DNA of 64,000 nt from Sporomusaceae bacterium (GCA_031460455.1 JAVKTQ010000004.1:62001-126000); one strand, 5' to 3'; numbered from the stretch's first letter, positions 32,062-40,536 are shown. The notes: generated by a model not told the origin, from the letters alone. Made by a program: numbers and translations.

Positions 32062-33225
32062 TTACATGGTCGGGCCGACGCGGTTGATGGCGAAGTCGTT
32101 GAAGCCGAGGATTTCGGCTTTGGCGAGCTTGCCGGAGGCGACGGCGAGCATTTCCGCGAAGATGCGCTTCCCGACCTGGTCGACCGTCTCGTCGCCGGTG
32201 ATTATCGCGCCGGCGTCAAGGTCGATGTTGTCGTTCATTTTGTGGAAAAGGGGCGTGGTGGTGGAGACTTTGATGGTGGGGGCGATGGGCGAGCCGCAGC
32301 AGGTGCCCCGGCCGGTGGTGAAGACAACGAGGTGACAGCCGCCGGCGACCATGCCGGTGATCTGCTCGATGTCCTGACCGGGGGTGTCCATCCAGATGAG
32401 GCCTTTGCCGGTGATGGGAGCGGCGTATTCGATGACGTCCCTGAGGGGCCGGGAGCCGGCCTTGTAGATGCAGCCGAGGGATTTTTCCTCGATGGAGGAC
32501 AGGCCGCCCTCGATGTTGCCGGGGGTGGGCTGGCCGCCGCGCATGTCGACGCCCATGCCGGTGGCGAGGGACTCGCAGCGTTCGATGACTTCGTAGCAGC
32601 GCCTGGCGACCTGGTCATTGACCGCCCGGGCGGCGACGAGGTGCTCGGCGCCGATTATTTCGGTGGTTTCGGCGAGGATGACGGCGCCGCCGGCGTCAAT
32701 CAGGAGGTCGCTGGCCACGCCGAGGGCGGGGTTGCCGGATATGCCCGAGCAGGCGTCGGAGCCGCCGCATTCGGTGCCGAGGATGAGTTCGCCGGCGTCA
32801 ATAGGTTCGCGGACGAGCAGCGAGGCCGCGCCGACCATCGCCCGGGCGGCGCTGGCGCCGGCGGCGGTGGCTTTGACCGAGCCGCCCTCGTCCTGGATGA
32901 CGACAAGGTGGACGGGCTTGTAGGGGCACTGCCGCCTGATGGCGGCGGCGACGTCCTGGGCGCGGATTGTTTCGCAGCCGAGGCCGACGACGACTACGCC
33001 GAAGACGTTGGGGTGGGCGCCGTGGGCGGTGAGGATGCGGGCGGTGAGGTCGGCGTCGGCGCCGAGCTGAGCGCAGCCGTGCTGGTGCTCGACCCAGACG
33101 GCGCCGGCGACCTGCTGGGCGATGCCCCTGGCAACGCGGTTGGCGCACACGACGGAGGGGATGACGAGGACGTGGTTGCGGATGCCGACAGACCCGTCCG
33201 GGCGTCGGTAGCCCTGAAAATGCAT
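32062..33225 (-). CDS. UxaA-type dehydratase, large catalytic subunit
   Basis: A 387-residue catalytic subunit of the altronate/galactarate dehydratase and sulfolactate lyase (SuyB) family. Motifs include GYRRPDGSVGIRNHVLVIPS, HQHGCAQLG, VVGLGCETIRA, LGTECGGSDACSGIS and TTGRGTCCGSPIAPTIKV, with several cysteines suited to an iron-sulfur or metal site. It removes water (or sulfite) from a 2,3-substituted acid. The ATG at 33225 follows GAGGTG; a longer open frame would run into the VOC gene and is not used. The exact substrate is open: an aldonate or aldarate of four to six carbons, given the kinase and SDR downstream. Confidence 0.9.
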   Translation of the reverse strand: MHFQGYRRPDGSVGIRNHVLVIPSVVCANRVARGIAQQVAGAVWVEHQHGCAQLGADADLTARILTAHGAHPNVFGVVVVGLGCETIRAQDVAAAIRRQCPYKPVHLVVIQDEGGSVKATAAGASAARAMVGAASLLVREPIDAGELILGTECGGSDACSGISGNPALGVASDLLIDAGGAVILAETTEIIGAEHLVAARAVNDQVARRCYEVIERCESLATGMGVDMRGGQPTPGNIEGGLSSIEEKSLGCIYKAGSRPLRDVIEYAAPITGKGLIWMDTPGQDIEQITGMVAGGCHLVVFTTGRGTCCGSPIAPTIKVSTTTPLFHKMNDNIDLDAGAIITGDETVDQVGKRIFAEMLAVASGKLAKAEILGFNDFAINRVGPTM

Positions 33226-33241
33226 TGTTTTCACCTCGCCT

Positions 33242-33646
33242 TTATTTGAAGGAATCATAGATTTTTTTGTATTCCGGCGTCGGCGGTATGGATTTGTAGA
33301 TGTAGAGGTGGACGCCGTTGGGATCGTCGACAACAAAGCCGCGTTCGCCCCAGGGTTTGTCGACGAGGTCCTGGACGATCTCGAGGCCGGCGGCCTTGAG
33401 GCGGTTGTACTCGGCGTCGGCGTCGTCGACTTCGAAGGAAATGATGAGTCCCTTGTTGAAGAATTCGCCCGCTTCCCGCTGCGGGAGGGTGAAGCTGACA
33501 CCGATGGCGGGCGCGCCGGGGGCGAGGAGTTCGATGTACCAGTCGCTTTCGAAGACGAGCTGGAAAGCGAAGTGTTTCATGTAAAATTCTTTTGATTCGC
33601 GGAGTTTGTGGGTGCTGATGGTGGAGTCGACCCGTTTGATTTTCAT
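33242..33646 (-). CDS. VOC (glyoxalase/bleomycin resistance-like) protein
   Basis: A 134-residue vicinal-oxygen-chelate protein with two beta-alpha-beta-beta-beta units: TISTHKLRESKEFYMKHF in the first and LIISFEVDDADAEYNRLK followed by ERGFVVDDPNGVHLYIYKSI in the second. Metal ligands of glyoxalase I are only partly conserved, so it may be an isomerase, lyase accessory or binding protein. RBS is AAGGAGG. It lies between the AbrB-type membrane protein and the dehydratase subunits, 16 bp from the latter, and is likely part of that pathway. Confidence 0.85.
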   Translation of the reverse strand: MKIKRVDSTISTHKLRESKEFYMKHFAFQLVFESDWYIELLAPGAPAIGVSFTLPQREAGEFFNKGLIISFEVDDADAEYNRLKAAGLEIVQDLVDKPWGERGFVVDDPNGVHLYIYKSIPPTPEYKKIYDSFK

Positions 33647-33692
33647 TCCGTTTTCCTCCTTGCGGTTATGAGCGTGTCGCGGTAGCGGACTT

Positions 33693-34727
33693 TCATGGCT
33701 TTCTCCCTTCCCCCAGCCAGCGGCGGAGGAAAATCGGCATGACGAGCAGGATGAAGAGCACGCGGAACAGGTTGTAGCCGACGACGACCGATACGTCGGC
33801 GCCGACGAGGATGGCGGTGAGGCCCATCTCGGCCATGCCGCCAGGGGCGGTGCTGAGAAAGGCGGTGGCGGGGCTGGCGGGGATGGCGGCCGCGAGGTAA
33901 TAGCCGATGAGCAGGGTGACGAGGAGCAGGACGGCGACGTTGAGGAGGGTGGCGCCGAGTATTTTTCGCCAGCCGACCAGGCCGGCGAGGTCGATGTTGC
34001 TGCCCATGTAGGCGCCTACGGCGATCTGGGCGGCGGTGAGCAGGGGCTGCGGCACGGCGGGCGCAGGCAGACCGGCGATGACGAGCGGCGCGGTGGCGAG
34101 CACCGGACCGAGAAGGTAGGGGGTGGGAAACCTAAGACGCGCCGCGAGCAGGCCGCCGGCGATGACGGCGGCGGCAAACGGCAGGGCTTCGGCGGGACCG
34201 GCGGCGGCGGCCGGGGCGGCGGCTCCGGCGCCCGCCGGGAGACCGTGAATGGTCAGGAAGGGGACGGTGAAGACGACGGACAGCATCCTGAGCGTCTGCA
34301 TGAGGGTGACGACAGCGACGTCGGCGCCGGCGATTTCCTCGCTGAGGAGAACCATCTGGGACAGGCCGCCGGGGACGGTGGCGAGGACGGAGGTGGCGAG
34401 GCTGAGTCCTGTCTGGCGGTGGGTGACGTAGCCGGCTGCCAGGCTGGCGAGGATGAGGACGACGGTCATGGCGAGCATGAGCGGCAGCTGGGAGAGTATG
34501 AAGCGGCCGACTTCGGCGGTGAAGGGACGGCCCATGATGTAGCCGAGGACGAGAAGGCCGGTATTGCGCAGCGCTTCCGGCCAGCAGACGCGGCCGGGCC
34601 TGAAACGGCCGAGGAGGATGGTGGCGGCCAGGGGGCCGAGCAGCCAGGGCAGCGGGCTGTGGATGTAAAAGAACGCCAGGCCGCCCGCGGCTCCCGCGGC
34701 CAGAGTGACAAGGATATTTTTCAGCAT
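33693..34727 (-). CDS. AbrB-type membrane protein (putative transporter)
   Basis: A 344-residue integral membrane protein of the family once called ammonia monooxygenase or AbrB-duplication proteins. Two similar halves each carry several helices and a glycine-rich motif: SVLATVPGGLSQMVLLSEE near residue 120 and AFLSTAPGGMAEMGLTAIL near 290. They are regarded as transporters or regulators; function is not established. Its position at the head of the sugar-acid cluster suggests uptake or export of the pathway substrate. A GGTGA site lies 4 bp before the ATG, weak for this genome. Confidence 0.82.
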   Translation of the reverse strand: MLKNILVTLAAGAAGGLAFFYIHSPLPWLLGPLAATILLGRFRPGRVCWPEALRNTGLLVLGYIMGRPFTAEVGRFILSQLPLMLAMTVVLILASLAAGYVTHRQTGLSLATSVLATVPGGLSQMVLLSEEIAGADVAVVTLMQTLRMLSVVFTVPFLTIHGLPAGAGAAAPAAAAGPAEALPFAAAVIAGGLLAARLRFPTPYLLGPVLATAPLVIAGLPAPAVPQPLLTAAQIAVGAYMGSNIDLAGLVGWRKILGATLLNVAVLLLVTLLIGYYLAAAIPASPATAFLSTAPGGMAEMGLTAILVGADVSVVVGYNLFRVLFILLVMPIFLRRWLGEGRKP

Positions 34728-34979
34728 GTGATCACCGTATGTTTGCCTTACATTATTGGGCGATAGCTTACTCTCTATACTATTTTGGCCCGCAGGCCCA
34801 AACTCCTGCGCCCCTATAGGAAAAAAAGGAAACGGAATGTTATAGATAACGGTATATTCGACGCCGGCAACGGCGTTTTCTGGGCCGCATCGGCCAATGG
34901 AGGAATATGTTGGATGCTGTCGAAGGTCAGCCTAGGATGAACAGATGCCTATAATCAGCATGATGGGAGCTGACTGGAT

Positions 34980-37412
34980 TTGGCCCGGACTTTCGGTACA
35001 GACTGCTTGAAACAAAGGAAAACAAGACGGAGGTCTCAACAGGGCGAATTTGCCGCCTTAAAACTCTTGTATGACCTCAGCGTCCGCAACGTCAGTACGA
35101 ATAACCTGGCCGAAGTAATGGAGGATGTTCTCGATATCGCGATCATTCTGTCAGAAGCCGACATGGGCACTTTGCAGCTTTGGGACAATACGACCGGTGG
35201 GCTGAAGATCGCTGCCCAGCGCGGGTTCGCGCAGCCCTTCCTCGACTTTTTCGCCGATGTCCGCGCTGGACAGGGGGCGGTCTGCGGCGAGGCGCTGGCG
35301 CTGCGGCAACGGGTAGTGGTCGAGGACGTCGGCAAAAAAACCAATTTCGTAGGCACACCCAATCTCGCAGTGATGCAGGCGGCTGGTGTGGGGGCGGTCC
35401 AGTCGACGCTGCTCGTCAGCCGGGAGGGGCGGCTTGTGGGGATGCTGACCACGCATTACCGCGCGCCGCGCCCGGCCGCTGACATGAATCTCGCCTTCTT
35501 CGACCTGCTGGCAAGCCAGGCTGCCGACATCATCGCCCAGGTTCAGGCCCAACAGGCACTGAAAACGAGCGAGGAAAAGTACCGCCAGTTGTTCGAGTCG
35601 ATGAACGAGGGATTCGCCATTATTGAAATGGTCTTTGACGATGACGGCCGGCCGGTAGATTATATTATGCGGGAGCTCAACCCTGCGTGGGAGCGCCAGG
35701 CCGGCATCAGCAAGGAGCGCATCCTGGGCAAGCGGGTGACCGAATTTCTGCCGGTGGTCGAACCTGTCTGGTTCGAGCGTTACGGCGAAGTGGTCACGAG
35801 CGGCGAGGCGAAAATATTCGAGGAATATAATGTCTCGCTGGATCGCTGGTACGAGGTTCACGCCTATCCGCTGCATCGGGACAACAGGTTCGCCGTCATC
35901 TTCACCGACATCACCGAACGCAAGCAGCTGGAGCTGAAACTGCGGGAGCACCACGAAAGTCTGGAACGCCTAGTAGAGGAGCGTACAAGGCAACTGGAGC
36001 GTAGTGAACGACTCTATCGGACTTTAGTCGAAAACATTCCTATCACCATTTGCCGTATGGACAGGGATTACCGGTATCGCTACCTAAGTCCGGCTACGGA
36101 GAAAGACTACGGTACAAAAGGCGAACAGATAATCGGCAAGAGCTGGGATGAGCTGGGATATGATGAAGCCAAAGTCGGCGAGTGGCGAAAGTGTTTCGAA
36201 CAGGCCGCTGAAACGGGTATGGCTGTAAAGTTCGAATTTGAGCTGTCTGATAATAAGACTGGCTCTCAACAATACTATGAAGCGCAAGTAGTCACGGAGA
36301 AGGACGAACTGGGCAAGGTCGAGTCATTCTTAATCGTAAGCGAGAATGTCACCACTCGCAAGCTGATGGAACAGCAACTGAGGCACAGCGAGCGACACTA
36401 CCGGACGCTGGTGGAGAACCTGCCGGTCTTTATATCCAGGTACGATAAGGATCTGCGCTTTATCTATCGCAGTCTACAGGGCGAGACCTATAAACTCGGG
36501 CGGGAAAACACTTCGGTCGTAGGTAGAACGTGGGCGGATTTGGGTGTCCCGGAAACTACATACCGGCCGTGGCAAAAGAAGTTCAACGAGGCCCTGAGCA
36601 GCGGCCGCATATTGGAGTTCGAGACACAATATCCTAACCAGAACGGTGAAATCAGGGATCTCCTCCTCCGTATAGTGCCGGAGAAAAACGGGGCCGGACA
36701 AGTAGAGTCGCTTCTGTCGGTCGGCCTGGATGTCACCGAGAGGAAGAGAACGGAGTCCGAGCTAATGCGACTGGACCGGCTGAACCTCGTAGGCGAGATG
36801 GCGGCGGCCATCGGCCACGAAGTCCGAAATCCCATGACGACGGTGCGCGGCTATCTGCAGATGCTGGAGCGCAAGCAGGAGCTCGCGGGGTATGGAGAAC
36901 AGTTCAGAACCATGATCGGGGAGCTCGACCGGGCCAATGTGATCATCAGCGACTTTCTTTCTCTGGCCAAGAATAAGGCTGTTGCCCTAGAAAGCCGCAG
37001 CCTGAACGAGATTATCGACGCGTTGCTACCCCTCCTGCGGGCCGAGGCCCTCCGTACCGGCTATGATATCCAGGCCGACTTGGGTGAGGTACCCGCAATC
37101 CAAGCTGACGACAAGGAAATCCGTCAGCTTATCCTGAACCTCGCCCGCAACGCTTTCGAAGCCATGGAGACTGGCGGCAGGCTGACAATCGCCACCGGCG
37201 CCGAAGCGGGCCGGGTCGTGCTGACTGTCCGCGACACCGGCCACGGGATGCCCCAGGAATTGGTCGATAAATTGGGGACGCCTTTTGTAACGACAAAAGA
37301 AAATGGCACGGGGCTGGGGCTGCCGGTCTGCTACCGTATCGCCGAGCGGCACGGTGGAAAGATTGGCGTTCAAACATCCCCGTCAGGAACGACCTTCAAA
37401 ATCATATTTTAA
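34980..37412 (+). CDS. GAF-PAS-PAS-PAS sensor histidine kinase
   Basis: An 810-residue, apparently soluble kinase. In order: GAF domain (about residues 20-175, LWDNTTGGLKIAAQRGFAQP), PAS1 (about 190-310), a coiled segment, PAS2 (340-460), PAS3 (470-590), HisKA with AIGHEVRNPMTTVRGYLQML near 610, and the ATPase domain with NLARNAFEAM, DTGHGMPQELV and KENGTGLGLPVCYRI. Its kinase core closely resembles that of 8535-10187. Start appears to be TTG at 34980 with GGGAG 10 bp before, so the N-terminus is uncertain. It has no adjacent response regulator. In spore formers such orphan kinases often feed the Spo0A phosphorelay; that is inference here. Confidence 0.92.
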   Translation: MARTFGTDCLKQRKTRRRSQQGEFAALKLLYDLSVRNVSTNNLAEVMEDVLDIAIILSEADMGTLQLWDNTTGGLKIAAQRGFAQPFLDFFADVRAGQGAVCGEALALRQRVVVEDVGKKTNFVGTPNLAVMQAAGVGAVQSTLLVSREGRLVGMLTTHYRAPRPAADMNLAFFDLLASQAADIIAQVQAQQALKTSEEKYRQLFESMNEGFAIIEMVFDDDGRPVDYIMRELNPAWERQAGISKERILGKRVTEFLPVVEPVWFERYGEVVTSGEAKIFEEYNVSLDRWYEVHAYPLHRDNRFAVIFTDITERKQLELKLREHHESLERLVEERTRQLERSERLYRTLVENIPITICRMDRDYRYRYLSPATEKDYGTKGEQIIGKSWDELGYDEAKVGEWRKCFEQAAETGMAVKFEFELSDNKTGSQQYYEAQVVTEKDELGKVESFLIVSENVTTRKLMEQQLRHSERHYRTLVENLPVFISRYDKDLRFIYRSLQGETYKLGRENTSVVGRTWADLGVPETTYRPWQKKFNEALSSGRILEFETQYPNQNGEIRDLLLRIVPEKNGAGQVESLLSVGLDVTERKRTESELMRLDRLNLVGEMAAAIGHEVRNPMTTVRGYLQMLERKQELAGYGEQFRTMIGELDRANVIISDFLSLAKNKAVALESRSLNEIIDALLPLLRAEALRTGYDIQADLGEVPAIQADDKEIRQLILNLARNAFEAMETGGRLTIATGAEAGRVVLTVRDTGHGMPQELVDKLGTPFVTTKENGTGLGLPVCYRIAERHGGKIGVQTSPSGTTFKIIF

Positions 37413-37434
37413 ACACGATTAGGAACTCAATAGA

Positions 37435-37476
37435 GGAAATGCCTCCGGCGACCGCTGTCTGGAGGCATTTCCTTTG
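37435..37476 (+). terminator. Rho-independent terminator after the multi-PAS kinase
   Basis: Perfect 12 bp stem GGAAATGCCTCC / GGAGGCATTTCC with a 14-base loop, then TTTGTC. Confidence 0.88.
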
Positions 37477-37522
37477 TCTAACGGGGTTACCTTTAGGCAG
37501 GACCTTCGGAAAAATATATGCA

Positions 37523-37577
37523 GGCCGTTCAGGGCCCGCCTCTTGCGGGTACGCCGCAATGGCGGTCATCAACAGCC
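37523..37577. repeat. Family A repeat, minimal copy A7 (55 bp)
   Basis: GGCCGTTCAGGGCCCGCC at one end and, on the other strand, GGCTGTTGATGACCGCC at the other. These are the outer ends of copy A5 with the whole CAGATG-containing interior replaced by about 20 bases including GCGGGTACGCCGC. The TGATGA end faces the HD-GYP stop codon, 23 bp away. Confidence 0.65.
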
Positions 37578-37593
37578 TGCCCAAAACGAAATT

Positions 37594-37613
37594 GGACGGC
37601 TTAACCGCCGTCC
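37594..37613 (-). terminator. Hairpin enclosing the HD-GYP stop codon
   Basis: Arms GGACGGC and GCCGTCC with the TAA stop in the loop; AATTTCGTTTTG follows on the minus strand. Probable weak terminator. Confidence 0.5.
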
Positions 37614-38221
37614 ATTGAGTAGCCAAATCTCTCTCGTATGAATTCGATGAACACCGCCGCAATGACCGGGTCGAACTGGCTGCCGGCGCCCCGCCATATC
37701 TCGCGGACGCATTCGCCAAGGGGGACGGGCGTCCGGTAGCAGCGGGAGGCTGTCATGGCGTCGAAGGCGTCGCAGAGGGCCAGCATTCTGCTGAAGAGCG
37801 GGATTTCGTCGTGGGCCAGGCTGTCGGGATAACCGGTGCCGTCCCAGCGTTCGTGGTGGTGGCGCATGATGCCGACGATGGGGTCTACGCCGTCGATTCC
37901 TTTGAGCATGGCGGCCCCGTCGGCGGCGTGGAGTTTCATGACCGTGAATTCTTCGGCCGTCAGTCGGCCGGGCTTGGTGAGGATGTTTTCCGGGGTCTTT
38001 ATTTTGCCGACGTCATGGACGACGCCGACCATGTAGGCGAGGTTGATTTCGTCCGAGTCCATCCCCATCTGGCTGGCCAGCCCGGCCATGAGGTCGGCGA
38101 CGTGCTCGGCGTGCATGGCGGTGCTGGGGTCGCAGTAGTAAATCTGTCGGCAGAAGTCTTCGATGGCTTCCATGTTGACCTGCTCGATGAGCGGGCGGCC
38201 GGACGGCTTATTACGCTTCAC
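37601..38221 (-). CDS. HD-GYP domain protein (putative c-di-GMP phosphodiesterase)
   Basis: A 206-residue HD-GYP domain. Motifs: MHAEHVADLMAGLA, VGVVHDVGKIKTPENILTKPGRLT (HD and the adjacent K), KLHAADGAAML, MRHHHERWDGTGYPDSL (the GYP signature with HHE) and ALCDAFDAMTASRCYR. Family members break c-di-GMP to GMP or pGpG. The GTG at 38221 has AAAGGTG five bases upstream; an ATG 26 codons further upstream is less supported. No receiver or sensor domain is attached. A diguanylate cyclase is encoded at 54.2 kb in the same window. Confidence 0.9.
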   Translation of the reverse strand: MKRNKPSGRPLIEQVNMEAIEDFCRQIYYCDPSTAMHAEHVADLMAGLASQMGMDSDEINLAYMVGVVHDVGKIKTPENILTKPGRLTAEEFTVMKLHAADGAAMLKGIDGVDPIVGIMRHHHERWDGTGYPDSLAHDEIPLFSRMLALCDAFDAMTASRCYRTPVPLGECVREIWRGAGSQFDPVIAAVFIEFIRERFGYSMDGG

Positions 38222-38385
38222 GTCTTCACCTTTCGTACCGCGGCCCGAAAGCTGGTCGGGGCTACGGGAGTCGGTTGCACAAAGGAAGCGATTCAACATT
38301 TAGCATGCTATTTCCTGCACAATTCGACAAAAAGCTACCAGGCAAATTTTTTGGTGCCGGGCCGCATATCCTGTAGGGGGAAGAG

Positions 38386-38655
38386 GTGTTGCCTGTGGCT
38401 TCAGACTGTGGTGACGCAGATGAACTGGTCCTTACCGCAACATTGGCCGCTCTGGCTTTGTCCAAGGGAAAGAATTCCGATGAGCTGAACTTGATCGGCA
38501 ATTTTCTTTCCACTGTCGGCGCCCTTGTTTTGTTAGTCCAGGCTGTCGTCGGCTGCCAGGAAGCCCGACAATCGGAGCAGGAAACGGCTGCGAGGCTCGA
38601 TGAGCTGGAGGGGCAAGTCAAGAAGCTCAAGGCTTGCGGCGCAAGCAAAGAATAA
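38386..38655 (+). CDS. Small one-helix protein with coiled-coil tail, 89 residues
   Basis: Residues 13-55 hold LTATLAALALSKGKNSDELNLIGNFLSTVGALVLLVQAV, a pattern (helix, K-x-x-x-E-L, second helix) similar to small clostridial DUF6774-type proteins as I recall them. The tail QSEQETAARLDELEGQVKKLK is a short coiled coil, ending in CGASKE. The GTG at 38386 follows GGGGG; a TTG one codon later is equally possible. A strong terminator overlaps its stop codon. Function unknown. Confidence 0.6.
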   Translation: MLPVASDCGDADELVLTATLAALALSKGKNSDELNLIGNFLSTVGALVLLVQAVVGCQEARQSEQETAARLDELEGQVKKLKACGASKE

Positions 38656-38694
38656 CAACAGCACCCGCAGGTGTTTCGCGGGTGCTGTTGTTAT
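38652..38694 (+). terminator. Rho-independent terminator
   Basis: Stem ATAACAACAGCACCCGC / GCGGGTGCTGTTGTTAT, about 17 bp and perfect, with a 9-base loop. It starts at the stop codon of the small protein and its symmetric AT arms let it work in both directions, including for the metallo-hydrolase gene at 38752. Confidence 0.88.
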
Positions 38695-38751
38695 GACGGA
38701 GACCGCAGGCTGTGGCTTGGGCGCACAGCCTGCGTGCCCTGCGACTCGAGG

Positions 38752-39513
38752 CTACAGTACGAGAACTGCGCCGGGTTTCATGATTTCTACTTTGACGCCT
38801 TTGAAGCGGGTTTCGACGGCTTTTTTGAAGGCGTCGGGGTCTTGTTTGATGAGGGCGTGGGTGTTGTAGTGCATGGGGACGACGATTTTGGCTTTGAGCA
38901 TGCCGACGGCTTCTACGGCGTCGTCGGGGCCCATGGTGTAGTTGTCGCCGATGGGCAGGAGGGCGCAGTCGATTTTCTCGAGCTTGCCGAGGAGGGCCAT
39001 GTCGCCGAAGAGGCTGGTGTCGCCGGCGTGGTAGACGGTGGCGCCGCGGAGGTTGACGATGAAGCCCGCGGCGTGGCCGCCGGCGACGCCGGAGCCGTGG
39101 AAGGCGGGGGTGACGCGGACGTAGCCGAAGTCAAAGGCTTTCTTGGCGCCGATGTGGACGGGGACGACGTCGCAGCCCTGGTCTTTTAGCATGCGGGCGA
39201 CTTCGGCGGTGGCGACGACTTTGGCGCCGGTGCGTTTGGCGATGGCGGCGGTGTCGCCGAGGTGGTCGCCGTGGGCGTGGGTGACGAGGATGTAGTCGGC
39301 TTTGATGACGTCGGGGGCGGCGGCGGCCTGCGGGTTGCCGGTGAGGTAGGGGTCGATGAGGATGGTGGTGTCGCCGCTGGTGAGTTGGAAGGCGGCGTGG
39401 CCGAGGAAGGTGACGGCGGTTTTGCCGTCGCTCCAGCCGGAGGCCGCTGCTGCCGGCAGGGCGACGAGGAGAAGGGCCAGGCCGAGGACGAGGGCGAGCA
39501 TCATTTTGCGCAT
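38752..39513 (-). CDS. Secreted metallo-beta-lactamase-fold hydrolase (UPF0173-like)
   Basis: A 253-residue metal-dependent hydrolase like UPF0173 proteins, but with an added N-terminal signal peptide (MMLALVLGLALLLVALPAAAAS, cleavage near residue 24). Metal ligands are in VTHAHGDHLGD, the FHGSG segment, YHAGDTSLFGD and the late MHYNTH. Most UPF0173 proteins are cytoplasmic and about 226 residues, so periplasmic location is notable and fits a diderm cell. Substrate unknown. RBS is AAAGGAGG. The composite B2-A4 repeat lies upstream. Confidence 0.88.
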   Translation of the reverse strand: MRKMMLALVLGLALLLVALPAAAASGWSDGKTAVTFLGHAAFQLTSGDTTILIDPYLTGNPQAAAAPDVIKADYILVTHAHGDHLGDTAAIAKRTGAKVVATAEVARMLKDQGCDVVPVHIGAKKAFDFGYVRVTPAFHGSGVAGGHAAGFIVNLRGATVYHAGDTSLFGDMALLGKLEKIDCALLPIGDNYTMGPDDAVEAVGMLKAKIVVPMHYNTHALIKQDPDAFKKAVETRFKGVKVEIMKPGAVLVL

Positions 39514-39565
39514 GACTGATCCTCCTTTATGTATTTGTTTTAGCTTTTGCGGACAATACGTTGTC

Positions 39566-39776
39566 GGGCGGAGACCGCCACGCCACTCGCGTGTCTGCGG
39601 ATGTACGCGCTGTAAGACTTGCGCCGACTCAGCCGTACCGGCGCCAAACGGGCGTCCATGCCCGTTGTCGCCTCGCCCGACCGTCCATGGTCGGGCGTAC
39701 GGTTTCGTTCGCGGCTTGCTGTGTCAACAGCGCGTACCATCCTACGCCAATGCTCGCTTGCGCGGCAACCTCCGCC
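39566..39776. repeat. Family B inverted-repeat element, copy B2 (211 bp)
   Basis: Outer ends share GGGCGGAG in inverted orientation; an inner pair ACGCGCTGT / ACAGCGCGT is present. It shares with B3 a block of about 45 identical bases containing GACTCAGCCGTACCGGCGCC and the segment GTACGGTTTCGTT-GCGGCTTGCT. Compared with B3 it has about 30 extra central bases forming another small palindrome (CCCGACCGTCCATGGTCGGG). Confidence 0.8.
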
Positions 39777-39815
39777 CTCTTCTCTAACCTTACCAACGCT
39801 ATAATGGATTGCCGC

Positions 39816-39934
39816 GGCCGGTCAGAAGCCTCCAGATGCAAGGCGCACCGGAGGCTGACACCGGAAGCGTACACGAACGTACGCTGAGGATGGCAGCCGA
39901 GGAGCAACGCCGCAGATGGGGGCTTATCACCGGC
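39816..39934. repeat. Family A structured repeat, copy A4 (119 bp)
   Basis: Begins GGCCGGTCAGAAGCCTCCAG and ends, on the other strand, GGCCGGTGATAAGCCCCCAT. Inner hairpin GCGTAC...GTACGC is present. It lies 39 bp from B2, the same arrangement as B3-A6. Its TGATAA end supplies the stop codon of the flavodoxin-like gene. Confidence 0.85.
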
Positions 39935-40502
39935 CGATTTTGTTTAGCAACCAGGCCATGTTTTCGCCGATGGCGCGCATATTCGCCATCCCCTCGTCGT
40001 CTTTCTCCACTTCGCCGATTTCGCGGCCGTAGCCCATGTTCCAGTAGGTGGCGCCGACGAGGAACATCTGGTTGTAGTGGAGGAAATGGTACATGGTGTC
40101 GAAGGTGTGGGTGGCTCCGCCCCGGCGGACGGCGGTGACGGCTGCGCCGACTTTGTGTTTGAAGAGGTAGTCGTTGGCCCGCGATACGAAGCCGACGCGG
40201 TCGATGAGGGCTTTCATTTCGGTGTTGACGTCGGCGAAGTAGGTGGGCGAGCCGAGGATGATGCCGTCGGCGGCTTCCATTTTGGCGATGTAGTCGTTGA
40301 TGAAGTCGTCTTTGATGACGCATTTGTGGTCGCGGTTTTTGAAGCAGGCGTAGCAGGCCCGGCAGCCGCGGACGGGCTGGCCGGCGACTTGGAGGAGCTC
40401 GGTTTCGATGCCGTGTTTTTCGAGTTCGCCGAAGATGGTTTTGATGAGGGTGGCGGTGTTGCCGTCTTTGCGGGGGCTGGTGCTGATGCCGACTACTTTC
40501 AT
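39927..40502 (-). CDS. Flavodoxin-like NAD(P)H-dependent FMN protein
   Basis: A 191-residue flavoprotein of the NADPH-dependent FMN reductase/iron-sulfur flavoprotein type. The FMN phosphate loop is GISTSPRKDGNTATLIK and the second flavin contact is LGSPTYFADVNTEMKALIDR. The segment GCRACYACFKNRDHKCVIKDD near residue 48 has the clustered cysteines of the iron-sulfur flavoproteins (C-x2-C-x2-C-x6-C), which in methanogens and clostridia bind a 4Fe-4S cluster. RBS is AAGGAG. Its last codons and TGA stop lie within the end of repeat A4. It begins 34 bp after the ferritin-VIT1 gene and may share its transcript. Confidence 0.88.
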   Translation of the reverse strand: MKVVGISTSPRKDGNTATLIKTIFGELEKHGIETELLQVAGQPVRGCRACYACFKNRDHKCVIKDDFINDYIAKMEAADGIILGSPTYFADVNTEMKALIDRVGFVSRANDYLFKHKVGAAVTAVRRGGATHTFDTMYHFLHYNQMFLVGATYWNMGYGREIGEVEKDDEGMANMRAIGENMAWLLNKIGR

Positions 40503-40536
40503 GGTTGTCGCTCCTTCGTTTTTTTATTAGGACCTG

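Noticed and set aside
32242-33249. 335-codon glycine and aspartate-rich plus-strand frame
   Set aside because: Antisense shadow of the UxaA-type large subunit; no ribosome binding site or family resemblance.
33226-33501. N-terminal extension of the UxaA-type large subunit
   Set aside because: It lies over the VOC gene in another frame, is Ser/Arg/Pro-rich, and the internal ATG at 33225 has a good ribosome binding site and the family N-terminus.
39540-39907. Several small frames in both strands across the B2-A4 repeat, including ones similar to frames in B3-A6
   Set aside because: Their similarity comes from the DNA repeats. They lack ribosome binding sites and differ by indels that break the frame.
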